A stretch of DNA of 64,000 bases, taken from the NCBI GenBank assembly GCA_028821405.1, contig JAPPGK010000119.1, forward strand, positions 17,990-81,989. The letters run 5' to 3'. The notes under the pieces are model-generated. The model worked only from the letters and a program-made list of their open reading frames with translations. It ran no database searches and was not told where the DNA came from. Each line of letters opens with the position of its first letter. The stretch's first letter is position 1. Made by a program: the position numbers and the translations under genes. The stretch comes from Gammaproteobacteria bacterium (GTDB lineage Bacteria; Pseudomonadota; Gammaproteobacteria; Pseudomonadales; Azotimanducaceae). Shown piece after piece: positions 44,076 to 53,746 of this stretch.

Positions 44076-46676
44076 ATGAACAAACCACTGGCAGTCCGAC
44101 TCACCGAGGCGAGGGCGCTCGAGGTGTCGCTGGTCGGGGGCAAGGCTCAATCGCTTGCTCGTCTGCACGCCGCGAGCTTCCCGGTGCCACAAGCCGATCT
44201 GCTCACCGTGCATTTCTTCGAGGCGTGGATCGCGGCGGTGGTGTCCGTTCCCCCGTGGCGGGACCTGCAATCGATTCTCGCCGACGCCGACGTTCCCGAC
44301 CGCGCCCGGATCGAAGCCTGTTGCGCGGTACTCAAAGCCCGCGTGCTGGGCCTCGAGCTCGACATCACGCAGCGCACCGCCCTCGACGAGATTGCGGATC
44401 GTGCCGAAGGCGGCGTTCTCGCCGTGCGCTCCTCCTCTCCCGAGGAGGACCTCGCGGGAGCTTCCTTCGCAGGCCTCTACGAGTCCGTCCTGAACGTGCC
44501 GGTCCAGCGCTTGGGTGGCGCGGTTCGGGATTGCTTCGCCTCCTGCTTCGATCCGCGCCTCCTCGTCTACAAGGCCGGGCGGAGACTGGACCTGCAACCG
44601 CGTTTCGCCGCCATCGTACAGCGCCAAGTTGCAAGCGAGGTGTCCGGTGTCGCGTTCTCGCTGAACCCGCACAACAACGACTTCGACGAGGCCGTGGTCA
44701 ACGCCACCCAAGGGCTGGGCGACAAGCTCCTTGCCGGGCAGGTCGACCCGGATCAGTGGGTTGTCGACAAGGTGACCGGCACGACGGTGACGGCCCGCGT
44801 AGGCGCCAAGCACGACGAGGGGGCCACATTCTGCTTGGACGAGGACCAACTCCGGACGGTCACCACCGCTCTGTCCGGCATCGAGTCGCTGTTCGGCCAC
44901 CCGGTCGACGTCGAGTGGGCCGTTGCGGCCGGTCGACTCCACCTGCTGCAGGCGCGACCGATCACGACCTACATTCCATTGCCCAGGGAGATCCAAACAG
45001 CCCCGGGGAAACAACGTCTGCTCTATATGGATCCGAGCCTTGGCGAAGGCATCACGATGAGCAGTGCGGTCTCGCCACTCTCCGTCGACCTCTTCGCCAG
45101 GCTTTTCGAGTGGCTCGGCGACTACGTGTTCGGGCCGTCCTTCTTCGGACCCGACTTGAAGAAAGGCATCGTCGGCGCGGCGGGGGTGCGGCTCTACGGC
45201 AACCTGTCCCACCTGATGCACTTCCGGGACCTGCGCAAGGTCGCCCCGGAAAAACGCTTCGTCGACACGACACTGGCGGAACTGTTCGCGACGGCGGACC
45301 TCGAACCCTACCGCGTGAAGCCCCCGCCGAACCTCGCACCCCGGCGGCTGATCCCCGCCTTGTGCCGGGCGTCCGTTCGGTTAGGCCCTTTCGTACGGGC
45401 ACTCTTGCGCGCGGTTTTCAGGCGCAAGGCCTTCCTCGCCGGCTATCGGGCCGACCTGGCGGCTTTCGATGCCGAGGTGGCCTCGATCAAGCCCGAGGCG
45501 CCCATTCTCGAAATGGCGCAGCGGCTCTATGCGGCGGTGGGGCGCGTAAGCCTCACGGCCTCGGCGCCCGCGATGCTGATGTTCATCTACGGCGGCACCG
45601 AAGCCCTCTTGGGAATGATAGACCCCGCCTCGTCCCGTCACCGACGCCTGGTGATGGACATGCGCGGCGGCGGCGACGAACTGGTGCTGGAAATGGGCCT
45701 TGCGATGTACCGACTCGCGAAATCGCTGCCCGCTTCGGCATTCGCCGACCTCGCCGCGCTTGCCGGGCGAATCGAGGCTCGCCGGATGCCGGCGGAGTTC
45801 CTCGCGCAGTGGGACGACTTCCTCAACCGATTCGGATGCCGCGGCCCGTTGGAGATGGACCTCGCGAACCCGAAGTACGGCGACGACCCGGGGCTGCTGT
45901 TGCGCCAACTTGCGAACCTCGCCGTGGGCGAGACCGACCCGACCGCGACCCGCGCCGAGCGAAAACGCGCCCGCGAAGCCGCCTACGCCGAACTGTCGGC
46001 CGAGCTTGCCCCGAGAAAACGCCGCAAACTCACCCGCATCCACCGGACCATAGGCGATTTCGAGAATGTCCGCGAGTTGCCCAAGCATCACTTCGCGACC
46101 GTGAACATGGTGCTTCGACGGCGGTTTCTCACAAGTGCCCGGCGCTGGGTTGCGCAAAGACGGCTGGACCGCGTGGAGGACGTCTTCGAGATGACGCTCG
46201 CCGACTTCGACCGGGCCGAAGGGGAGGAGTCTCTCGACCTTCGCGCCGTGGTCGCCGAACGTGGCGCTTTCTACCGGGACGTCAGGGCCCGGGTACGGCA
46301 TTTCCCCCATCTGATCGATTCCCGGGGACGAATCCTTCGCCCGGTTCGCGAATACCGACCGGGCGAGCTCAGCGGTGTCCCGGTGTCGCCCGGCACCGTC
46401 CGAGGGCCCGCGAAAGTGCTGGACTCCCCCTTCGACAAGACGCTGCTCCCCGGCGAAGTGCTGGTCGCGCACACCACCGATCCCGGGTGGACGCCACTGT
46501 TCATCAACGCCGCCGCGGTGCTGTTGGAAGTCGGCGGGGAGTTGCAGCACGGTGCCGTGCTCGCCAGGGAGTACGGCAAGCCGTGCGTCGCCGGGATCGT
46601 TGGCCTGATGGAAGGGTTGCGCGACGGGCAGATCGTCGAGGTCGACGGCGACCGCGGGGCCGTCCGGGTAATCTGA
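44076..46676 (+). CDS. PEP synthase/rifampin phosphotransferase-like dikinase
   Basis: An 866-residue protein in the order ATP-grasp domain (1-310), linking/substrate domain (330-770) and swivelling His domain (780-866). The ATP domain begins VGGKAQSLARL and has LAVRSSSPEEDLAGASFAGL; the His domain has HTTDPGWTPLF and the phospho-acceptor His in GELQHGAVLAREYGKPCVAGI split around residue 834. Domain order equals rifampin phosphotransferase and differs from PEP synthase, where a PEP-binding barrel follows the His domain; none follows here. It may phosphorylate a small molecule, not necessarily rifampin. ATG 44076 follows AAAGGA at 9 bases. Confidence 0.75.
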   Translation: MNKPLAVRLTEARALEVSLVGGKAQSLARLHAASFPVPQADLLTVHFFEAWIAAVVSVPPWRDLQSILADADVPDRARIEACCAVLKARVLGLELDITQRTALDEIADRAEGGVLAVRSSSPEEDLAGASFAGLYESVLNVPVQRLGGAVRDCFASCFDPRLLVYKAGRRLDLQPRFAAIVQRQVASEVSGVAFSLNPHNNDFDEAVVNATQGLGDKLLAGQVDPDQWVVDKVTGTTVTARVGAKHDEGATFCLDEDQLRTVTTALSGIESLFGHPVDVEWAVAAGRLHLLQARPITTYIPLPREIQTAPGKQRLLYMDPSLGEGITMSSAVSPLSVDLFARLFEWLGDYVFGPSFFGPDLKKGIVGAAGVRLYGNLSHLMHFRDLRKVAPEKRFVDTTLAELFATADLEPYRVKPPPNLAPRRLIPALCRASVRLGPFVRALLRAVFRRKAFLAGYRADLAAFDAEVASIKPEAPILEMAQRLYAAVGRVSLTASAPAMLMFIYGGTEALLGMIDPASSRHRRLVMDMRGGGDELVLEMGLAMYRLAKSLPASAFADLAALAGRIEARRMPAEFLAQWDDFLNRFGCRGPLEMDLANPKYGDDPGLLLRQLANLAVGETDPTATRAERKRAREAAYAELSAELAPRKRRKLTRIHRTIGDFENVRELPKHHFATVNMVLRRRFLTSARRWVAQRRLDRVEDVFEMTLADFDRAEGEESLDLRAVVAERGAFYRDVRARVRHFPHLIDSRGRILRPVREYRPGELSGVPVSPGTVRGPAKVLDSPFDKTLLPGEVLVAHTTDPGWTPLFINAAAVLLEVGGELQHGAVLAREYGKPCVAGIVGLMEGLRDGQIVEVDGDRGAVRVI

Positions 46677-48806
46677 AGTCGGAGCGTCAGGGGCGGGACG
46701 GGACAAGCCCTCCGTTCCATTCCATGCAGCAAAATGTAGTGTTTGTTGCCCGGCTATGGGGCGCGACGGTCCCGCCGTGTCGGGCGGCGACTCGCCGGGA
46801 GCGACCAACGCGCGCACCCGGTAACGGTTGGGCGCCAACTCCCGCGCCGCCTCAATCTGCCGGGTCGCCGTTGCCCGGTATTCCGGGTTGGTCGCGCCGA
46901 CCTCGATGTACATCTTCGCCAACCAAAGAGGCACTTCCCAGTTCTCGGGCTCCTGACGCTCGGCCCGCGGCGCTTCGGCATCGACCAGGGCCAAGAGCAA
47001 TGCCGCCTCCGGCCGGTGCCGGGTTCTCAGGAGACGCCACCGGTCTGTGGCGTACTGGAACAGGAACAACCTGAACTGGTTCGCCATCGGCTCGAAGGCG
47101 TCGATCGCCGACGCAAAGAACCTGCGGGTGTGGTTCGGTGCAACCCGGAGCGTTGGCTCCGAACTCCGGATGGCCAGCGCGCCGTAGCTGGCCGACGAAA
47201 AGGCGGCATGGTTGGCCCACAGTCCGAGACCCGCCAAGCCCGCCGCCACTACCACCGCCCCTACGGCAAGGAACCGTGGATTCATCCCTCCCCGAAGCCG
47301 CTCAAGGCGTGCAGCAAGGATCGCCACTACCTTGTCGACCCGGGAGGCAGGCCGCCGCGCGGGTTCGGCATCGCACGATGCGGCGGCGACGAACGCCAGC
47401 AGCAGCGTCATTTGCAGCGTGCCGGTGACCACTTCGGGAGACACCAGGCTCTGGGCGAAGTAGCCAACCAGTGCGCCGCCGGCAAATACCAACGGGATGC
47501 GCTCCCGCCGTCCCATCCCTCGCGCCGTGCGCAAACCCACCACGAGCAGCGCAACCCAGATGGCGAGGTGGCTCGCAATCCCCATGAAACCCCTAGTCGC
47601 GATTTCCTCCGCCAAGCGCCCGTGCGCATTGTCGTGGGCGCGCATGTCGGCACCGACGCCCTCGGCGTAGCGTCCCAACACCACGATGTAGTTTTCGGGA
47701 CCAAAGCCGAGCAGTGGTCTCTCCAGGAAACCCGCCGACGCCGCGTCCCAAGCCGCTAGCCGCGTCTCGACGGTTCGTTTCGAAAACGCCAGCGTGCGGT
47801 CGATGAGAGGGTTCGAGGATCTGGCTCGTTCGCTTCCGGGCTCCCGCTCGAAGGTCGCGACCGCCAAGGCGAACGCGACCACCCCGGTCGCCAGCAGGCA
47901 AGCCACCGCGCCGATTGCCAATCGCACGCGCCCCCGCTCCAGGCATGCGAAGAGGACAGCCACCGAGGCGAAACCGGCCATCAGCCCGAGGAACGGGCCG
48001 CGGGCTGCCGTCAGGGTCACCACCCATGCGCCGAGTAGTGCCGAGAGCCCCCAGAACAGTCTCGCCAGCCACAGCGTTCCGAGGCCCCCACGCGCCGCCG
48101 ATGCCGCCGACCCCGTGCCCTCGGCGGCATCCCCGTCGGAACGCGATGCGGTCTTGGCAATCAGCGACTCCACGAAGAAGCCAGCCGCCACGATGGTGTT
48201 GACCAGCACGTAGACGCCCAGGTGAATGGGATTGCCCAGGGTGGCCGTGACCCGCCCGTAACCGTCCGACGACGACTGCCAGATCCACGGTGCCACATCG
48301 AAATGCTGACCCGCGGCCCATACCGCGATCACCATTCCCACGGCGAGGTTGACGTTGAGGAGCACCCGCCATTGCGTGGCCCCCACCACGGACACCAGGA
48401 CGACGGCGAACACGAACCAATGGGCCTGATCCAGTACGCCCCCCATTCGCTCGTAGGTCGAGAACAGACTCCGCATCACGCTCGCCCCCTGCAATGCCGA
48501 TACGGTCGCGACCGCGAGCGCCAGGGCAAGAAGCCCGAGCAGGAGCGAACGTGGCGGCCGGTACCTCGGGTTGGACACGGCGAGCACGACCCAGGCGACG
48601 AATACGACCTCGACGATGCAGCGGAACAGCAGCGCCTTGCCGACGAGAAAGGGAAAGATCGTCGGCGGGAAAAAGACCAACTGATCGTTGACGACAAGCG
48701 GAAAAAACGCGGTCTCCCCACTGACGACAAGCGGGGTGAGCAGGATCAGTCCGATCCCGACCCAGATCACGCCAAGGGCGGCACGTTCGATTGGGCGAAG
48801 CGGCAT
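46677..48806 (-). CDS. O-antigen ligase/polymerase-like membrane protein, 3' end unresolved
   Basis: A polytopic inner-membrane protein of about 700 residues. Roughly a dozen hydrophobic helices precede residue 480; the periplasmic loop with RTVETRLAAWDAASAGFLERP and LLGFGPENY matches the Wzy_C domain shared by WaaL ligases and O-antigen polymerases, and the C-terminal 200 residues look helical and TPR-like. It would act on polysaccharide or glycoprotein substrates. ATG 48806 is chosen near the first helix; GTG 48833 is possible. No stop occurs in this frame before 45381, deep inside the opposite-strand PEP-enzyme gene; a stop is met at 46756 one frame over, so the true 3' end is probably near there and a frameshift is suspected. 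End coordinate here is the boundary of the neighbour. Confidence 0.65.
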
Positions 48807-48911
48807 GGAAAGGACGGACTCGGCGACACCCACACGCTAACACCTTTGGGTACCGACGGACTATGATGTTTGGTTCGTAAGAGTGGGCGTAGCCGAGAGT
48901 TCGGGGAGGCG

Positions 48912-49640
48912 ATGGCCGCGGTCGCGCAACAGCAAGGTCCGGAACCCGTCATCCGGGTCAGCGATCTGCACAAGAACTACCGTATGGGATCCGACACCAT
49001 CCATGCGCTGAACGGTGTCGACTGCGCGATTCGCGAGAACGAATACGTGGCCGTCATGGGGCCGTCCGGTTCCGGGAAATCCACCCTGATGAACATCATC
49101 GGGTGCCTTGACCGCCCCTCGAGCGGCGAGTATTGGCTGTCCGGCGAGAATGTCTCCAAGCTGGGCGACAAGTCGCTCGCCCGCGTACGCAACCGGCGGA
49201 TCGGCTTCGTGTTCCAGACCTTCAATCTGCTGCCCCGGGCCACCGCCCTGCAGAACGTCGAGATTCCGCTGATGTACGGCGGTGTGGGGCGTCGCCAACG
49301 CCGCGCCCGGGCCCGCGCAACCCTGGAACGCGTCGGCCTCAAGGACCGCATGAAGCACAAGCCGAGCGAGTTGTCCGGCGGCCAGCGTCAACGCGTTGCG
49401 GTTGCACGGGCTCTCGTGAACGAGCCGGAAATCCTACTCGCCGACGAGCCCACCGGAAATCTCGACAGCCGCACCGGCGAGGACATCATGGACCTGTTCG
49501 ACACCCTGTACGATACGGGTCAGACCATCATTCTCGTGACCCACGAGACGCATATTGCTGCTCGCGCGCACCGCCACGTCCATCTGCACGACGGTGTCGT
49601 GACCCAAGACCACAGCCGGAGTAGGACCGATGTCCAGTAG
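48912..49640 (+). CDS. ABC transporter ATP-binding protein, MacB/LolD type
   Basis: A 242-residue nucleotide-binding subunit. Walker A is GPSGSGKST near residue 51, Q-loop [19 protein letters not shown], signature [15 protein letters not shown], Walker [13 protein letters not shown] and switch VTHE. This wording is of the MacB/LolD/FtsE group that powers MacB-type permeases by mechanotransmission. ATG 48912 is preceded by GGGGAGG. It begins a three-gene unit with an adaptor (overlap 11 nt) and permease. Confidence 0.95.
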   Translation: MAAVAQQQGPEPVIRVSDLHKNYRMGSDTIHALNGVDCAIRENEYVAVMGPSGSGKSTLMNIIGCLDRPSSGEYWLSGENVSKLGDKSLARVRNRRIGFVFQTFNLLPRATALQNVEIPLMYGGVGRRQRRARARATLERVGLKDRMKHKPSELSGGQRQRVAVARALVNEPEILLADEPTGNLDSRTGEDIMDLFDTLYDTGQTIILVTHETHIAARAHRHVHLHDGVVTQDHSRSRTDVQ

Positions 49641-51177
49641 CGATGCCAACGCCGCCCTCCGCCGGGGCACTCGTAGATTACTGACCGTCGTGGTCACGCT
49701 CGCGATGGCCGGTTGCGACCAGATCGAGGAGATGATTGCAGGAAGCGACGATCAAGCCGTGGAGGAGGACGCCTTCTTCGAAGCCGCCGGGGTCGTCCGG
49801 GGCAACATCCGGGTGGCGGTCGAAGCCGCCGGGGGCATCGAGCCGGTGACCACCGTGGAAGTCAAATCGAAGGCGTCGGGCGAGATTCTCGAACTGCACG
49901 TCGACACCGGCGATACCGTCGAGGCGGGCACACTGCTGGCGCGGATCGACCAGCGCATGCTCAAGAACAATCTGGATCAGGCCAAGGCGAGCCTCGAGGT
50001 TTCCCGCGCCGAATTGACCAACGCCGAGTCGCAGCTTGAACGGATTCAGAAACTCTACGAACGGGAGTCCCTATCGAAGGCCGACTACGAACAATCCATG
50101 CTGCAGCATGCGGCGGCCAGGTCGCAGGTCGTGCGTGGCGAGATCCAGGTCGAGAACGCCGAAATCGCGCTTGAGGATGCCATCGTCAAAGCGCCGATCT
50201 CGGGTACCGTCATCGAGCGTCTCGTCGAACAGGGCCAGGTCATCTCCTCGCCGATGGGCGATGTCGGCGGCGGCACGCTATTGCTGCAGATGGCCGACCT
50301 CGCCAGGGTCCGGGTGCGGATGCTGGTAGACGAGATCGACATCGGCAAGGTGGTGCCCGGGACCATTGCGCAGGTCAACGTCGCCGCCTACCCCACCCGC
50401 TCCTTCGAAGGCGCGGTCCTCAAGGTCGAACCCCAAGCCAGTCCGCAACAGAATGTCACCATGTTCCCGGTGCTGATCGACCTGGACAACGCCGAAGGGC
50501 TCCTAAAGCCCGGCATGAACGCCGAAGTCGAACTGGTGGTCGCCGATCGCACCGACGTGCTGACCATTCCGAACGCGGCATTGCGGACGGAGGCCGACGT
50601 CTACGTCGCCGGTGGCGTCGTGGGCTTAAGCGAAGATCAGGTCCAAGAGATGCTCGCCGCGTCAACCCTGCCGCCGCGGCCCGGTCGCACGGAGGGAGGA
50701 GCATCCCCCGGCGCAGGCGGCATGTCGGCCGAGGACCAGCAGATGTTCCGCTCCATCATGACCAAGCGCCGCAACGGCGAGGAACTCACCGAGGAGGAAC
50801 AGGCGTTTTCCCGCAAGATGATGCAGCAGTTTCGTCGGGGTGGTGGCGGACCCGGTCGGGGTGGTCCGCGTGCCGGTGGCGGCGGCCGGGGTGGTCCGCC
50901 GGGCGGCGGATTCGGCGCTGAGCGGCCCCGAAGCTCGTCCATCGAGTCCCAGTTCGGCGGCGACTTCATCGTGTACGCGTTGCGTGACGAGCAGCCGGTT
51001 GCCGTTCGTGTACGTGCGGGGGTCACGGACCTCGACCGTACCGAGATCGTCGCGGGACTGACGGAGGAGGACGAGGTGCTGATTCTGCCCAGCGCATCGT
51101 TGATCCAGGCCCAGGAGTACTTCCAGCAGCGAATGCGCCGCTGGAACCAAAACCCGCTGATGAGCGGATCCAGCTAG
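49630..51177 (+). CDS. MacA-like periplasmic adaptor (HlyD family) with Gly/Arg-rich insertion
   Basis: A 515-residue adaptor with an N-terminal hydrophobic segment ending MAGC, a probable lipoprotein signal. The barrel-sandwich halves read [23 protein letters not shown] and [20 protein letters not shown] (each given in shorter form: [23 protein letters not shown]), separated by a coiled-coil hairpin with [12 protein letters not shown] and [10 protein letters not shown]. After the beta-barrel there is an unusual insertion (about residues 360-435) with a helical [18 protein letters not shown] piece and a stretch of Gly, Pro and Arg. It links the permease to an outer-membrane channel. Start overlaps the ATPase gene by 11 nt. 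Confidence 0.9.
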   Translation: MSSSDANAALRRGTRRLLTVVVTLAMAGCDQIEEMIAGSDDQAVEEDAFFEAAGVVRGNIRVAVEAAGGIEPVTTVEVKSKASGEILELHVDTGDTVEAGTLLARIDQRMLKNNLDQAKASLEVSRAELTNAESQLERIQKLYERESLSKADYEQSMLQHAAARSQVVRGEIQVENAEIALEDAIVKAPISGTVIERLVEQGQVISSPMGDVGGGTLLLQMADLARVRVRMLVDEIDIGKVVPGTIAQVNVAAYPTRSFEGAVLKVEPQASPQQNVTMFPVLIDLDNAEGLLKPGMNAEVELVVADRTDVLTIPNAALRTEADVYVAGGVVGLSEDQVQEMLAASTLPPRPGRTEGGASPGAGGMSAEDQQMFRSIMTKRRNGEELTEEEQAFSRKMMQQFRRGGGGPGRGGPRAGGGGRGGPPGGGFGAERPRSSSIESQFGGDFIVYALRDEQPVAVRVRAGVTDLDRTEIVAGLTEEDEVLILPSASLIQAQEYFQQRMRRWNQNPLMSGSS

Positions 51178-51208
51178 GCCCGCCTGGGCACCGAGGATGC
51201 GCTAGCAC

Positions 51209-52420
51209 GTGACCGTTTTCGAGACCATACGGGTCGCGCTGGAGTCGATCGTCCACAACCTGCTGCGGTCGACCCTTACCATGCTCGGCATCATCATCGG
51301 CGTGGCGGCGGTGATCGCGATCGTCGCATTGATCACCGGCGCCCAGCGCGCCGTCGACGAGCAGATCTCGCAACTCGGAGGCGCACGGGTGCTGTCCGTA
51401 CAGCCGGGCCAGTCGTATTGGCGCGGCGTCGCCTCGGCAAACCGGGTTTCGATGACGATCGACGACTACGAAGCCCTGGTGCAGGACGCCCACTACCTGG
51501 AGGAACTCGTGCCGGAGATCTCGAGCTACGGGCAGATCAAGTTCGGCAATCAGAACCTGAACCACCGCATCAACGGCACGACGCCAAACTACCCGGAGGT
51601 CCACCGCATCGAGGTGGAACACGGCAGGATGTTCAGCGAGGGGGACGTGCTGGCCCACCGCCGCATGGCCGTGCTCGGCCAGGAGATCCCCGTCAACCTC
51701 GACATGGAACCCGAGACCATGCTCGGCCGCACCGTACTGATAAACCGCGTGCCGTTTCAGGTCGTCGGCGTCTTCGAGCGGGTGGGCGCCCCGTGGCAAA
51801 ACCCCGACGACGACATCTTCATTCCCATCACGACGGCGGAACAGCGTGTCATCGGCAACGACCGTCTGGATCGGATGTCCGCCAAGGTTGCCGACGGCGT
51901 GCCCCTGGAGACGGGAATGGTCGACGTCGAACGCGTCCTGCGCCGCGAACACAAGATCCGCCCGGGCGGCCAGAACGACTTCATGATCATGAACCGCCAG
52001 CAGTTCGTCGAGGCGCAGCAACAGTCGATGGCGATCTTCGCCTACCTTCTCGGCGGCGTGGCCAGCGTCAGCCTGCTGGTCGGCGGTATCGGCGTCATGA
52101 ACATCATGTTGGTGTCGGTGACCGAACGCATCCGCGAAATCGGCGTCCGCAAGGCGCTCGGCGCGACCCGGTTCAACATCCTGACCCAGTTCCTCACCGA
52201 AGCGCTCACCATCGGCGCCCTCGGCGGCATGCTCGGCATCGCCCTCGGTGCCGGCATCGCGACCGCCATGGCCAATCTCGCCGGCTTCAACACCTACGTG
52301 TCCATCGAAGCCGTCATCCTCGCCGTCGGCGTGAGCGTCGGCGTCGGCCTCATCTTCGGCGTCTGGCCTGCCCGGCGGGCAGCGCAGTTGGACCCCGTGG
52401 AGGCGCTGCGCCACGATTGA
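51209..52420 (+). CDS. MacB-like ABC transporter permease
   Basis: A 403-residue permease with one N-terminal helix (LTMLGIIIGVAAVIAIVAL), a periplasmic MacB_PCD domain and three C-terminal helices of the FtsX domain, including GGIGVMNIMLVSVTERIREIGVRKALGA in two halves and the closing VWPARRAAQLDPVEALRHD. In the MacAB system it expels peptides, macrolides or lipoproteins. GTG 51209 lies 31 bp after the adaptor. No TolC-like gene is present in this unit. It converges with the RND operon across 29 bp. Confidence 0.94.
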   Translation: MTVFETIRVALESIVHNLLRSTLTMLGIIIGVAAVIAIVALITGAQRAVDEQISQLGGARVLSVQPGQSYWRGVASANRVSMTIDDYEALVQDAHYLEELVPEISSYGQIKFGNQNLNHRINGTTPNYPEVHRIEVEHGRMFSEGDVLAHRRMAVLGQEIPVNLDMEPETMLGRTVLINRVPFQVVGVFERVGAPWQNPDDDIFIPITTAEQRVIGNDRLDRMSAKVADGVPLETGMVDVERVLRREHKIRPGGQNDFMIMNRQQFVEAQQQSMAIFAYLLGGVASVSLLVGGIGVMNIMLVSVTERIREIGVRKALGATRFNILTQFLTEALTIGALGGMLGIALGAGIATAMANLAGFNTYVSIEAVILAVGVSVGVGLIFGVWPARRAAQLDPVEALRHD

Positions 52421-52449
52421 CCCGAAACGGTACCTGCCTCGCCGTCTGC

Positions 52450-53746
52450 CTATTCACCTGTCTCGGCGCGATGCGGGTGCATCGAGAACCACGCGTCGAT
52501 GTGCGCTGCACTGCGTTGCCGGATTTCGGCAAGTAACCGGGCCAAGTCCTCGACCGCTACCGCACCGCAGGCTTGCGCCAGCGTCGACTGCTCCTCCGGC
52601 GACAGACGCGTGGGATCCTGATCGACGCCCACCATGCGCATGAAGCCGTCGAAGTTCTGCCACAGCCTTGTCGCGCCTGCCAGGTCCGCTGCGAGTGTCG
52701 CATCGATCAGACCCTGCTCCGCCCCAGCCTCCAAAGTCGACACCAGACCGTCGGCAACGTTGGCGGTACCCGGTGCTGCCCGGGCGACCACGAGAAGCAG
52801 GTGCTCGACGAAGAGCTCGATGTCGGCAAGCCCGCCCGGTTCACCAAGTACGTCCCACTGGCCTTCGCCTCGCGTCGGGCGCTGCGCCGAGAGCGCCTCG
52901 CTAAGCGCGTCGAGTTGCCGGTCCCGGCCGAGAGCTGCCTGACGGACCGCTTCGAAGCCTTCTCCGAGACCGCCGTCGGCAAATATCACGCGGGCATGCA
53001 CCAGCATGCGCAGGTCGGCGGCGGACGGCCCGTCCGCGTAGTACTCCTCGAAAGCACGAAGCGAATACGCCGAGACGGGATGACCTTCCCCGTGCCACGG
53101 CGGATGCGCCCTGTAGAGCATCGCCGCAGGCGACAATTCGCCGATGACGCGCAGGAAGCGCTGCAGCAATGACGTGTGCCAGGCCTGCGCGTCGACCGGG
53201 GACGCGGTTCGCGCAGCAGGGCAGTCGTACAGAAACAACAGCTTAAGCGATCCACCAATGGCGAACTCCTGGCGTCCGTGTGCGTCCAGGGCCACCAAGG
53301 CCAGGGAGGCGTCCGACATCGGACCATGTTCGGCGGCGACATCCCGCCGCACGGCGGCCAGCGTCTGGACCAGACACGTATCGACAATGTCCGAGAGCGG
53401 TCGCGCGGCCTCCCGGGGTTCCACCGCGCCCCGCAGCATGTGTGCACCCAGCTGAAACGCGCGCTGCTGGGCCCAGTTGCGTATCTCACGGACGAGATCG
53501 TCGGTCGAGGGTGCCTTCTCGGCAATCGCCGACAACTGCTCACCCATCGCCTGGCGGTCGAATTCTCGCTGGTAGTAGAGCCGAACCAGCCCGGTACGGG
53601 CGATGCGGGCGGTTTCGGGATCCAGTCCCTCCTCGTCCTCGATCACGAGGTCGGTGAACTCGCGGCTCTCCAGGCTGTCCTGAAGGAAGGGGTAGCGCGC
53701 CATCCATTGCGCAATGCGCGGCGCCCTGCCGACGAGGTCGGCGAGA
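52450..53746 (-). other. GlnE-like adenylyltransferase-fold domain fused to RND pump (pseudoenzyme)
   Basis: The 430-residue tail follows the order of a GlnE unit: an opener resembling the region where GlnE says that cells 'S.P.LA..L.R.P..L' (here APRIAQWMARYPFLQDSL), the helical YYQREFDRQAMGEQ, LSDIVDTCLVQTLAAVRRD, then the nucleotidyltransferase strand ALVALDAHGRQEFAIGG, where GlnE has GMGKLGGRELN, followed by SLKLLFLYD instead of SDLDLIFLY. Later come YRAHPPWHGEGHPVS (for the VDxRLRP loop), SLRAFEEYYAD, GGLADIELFVEHLLLV (for GGIREIEFIVQ) and a final helical part. The Asp-x-Asp pair and the later Asp are not present, so no nucleotidyl transfer is expected. Assigned by eye. Confidence 0.7.

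Noticed and set aside
45381-46676. Antisense continuation of the O-antigen-ligase frame as real protein
   Set aside because: The encoded residues have no domain character and the PEP-enzyme on the plus strand is well supported through this stretch.
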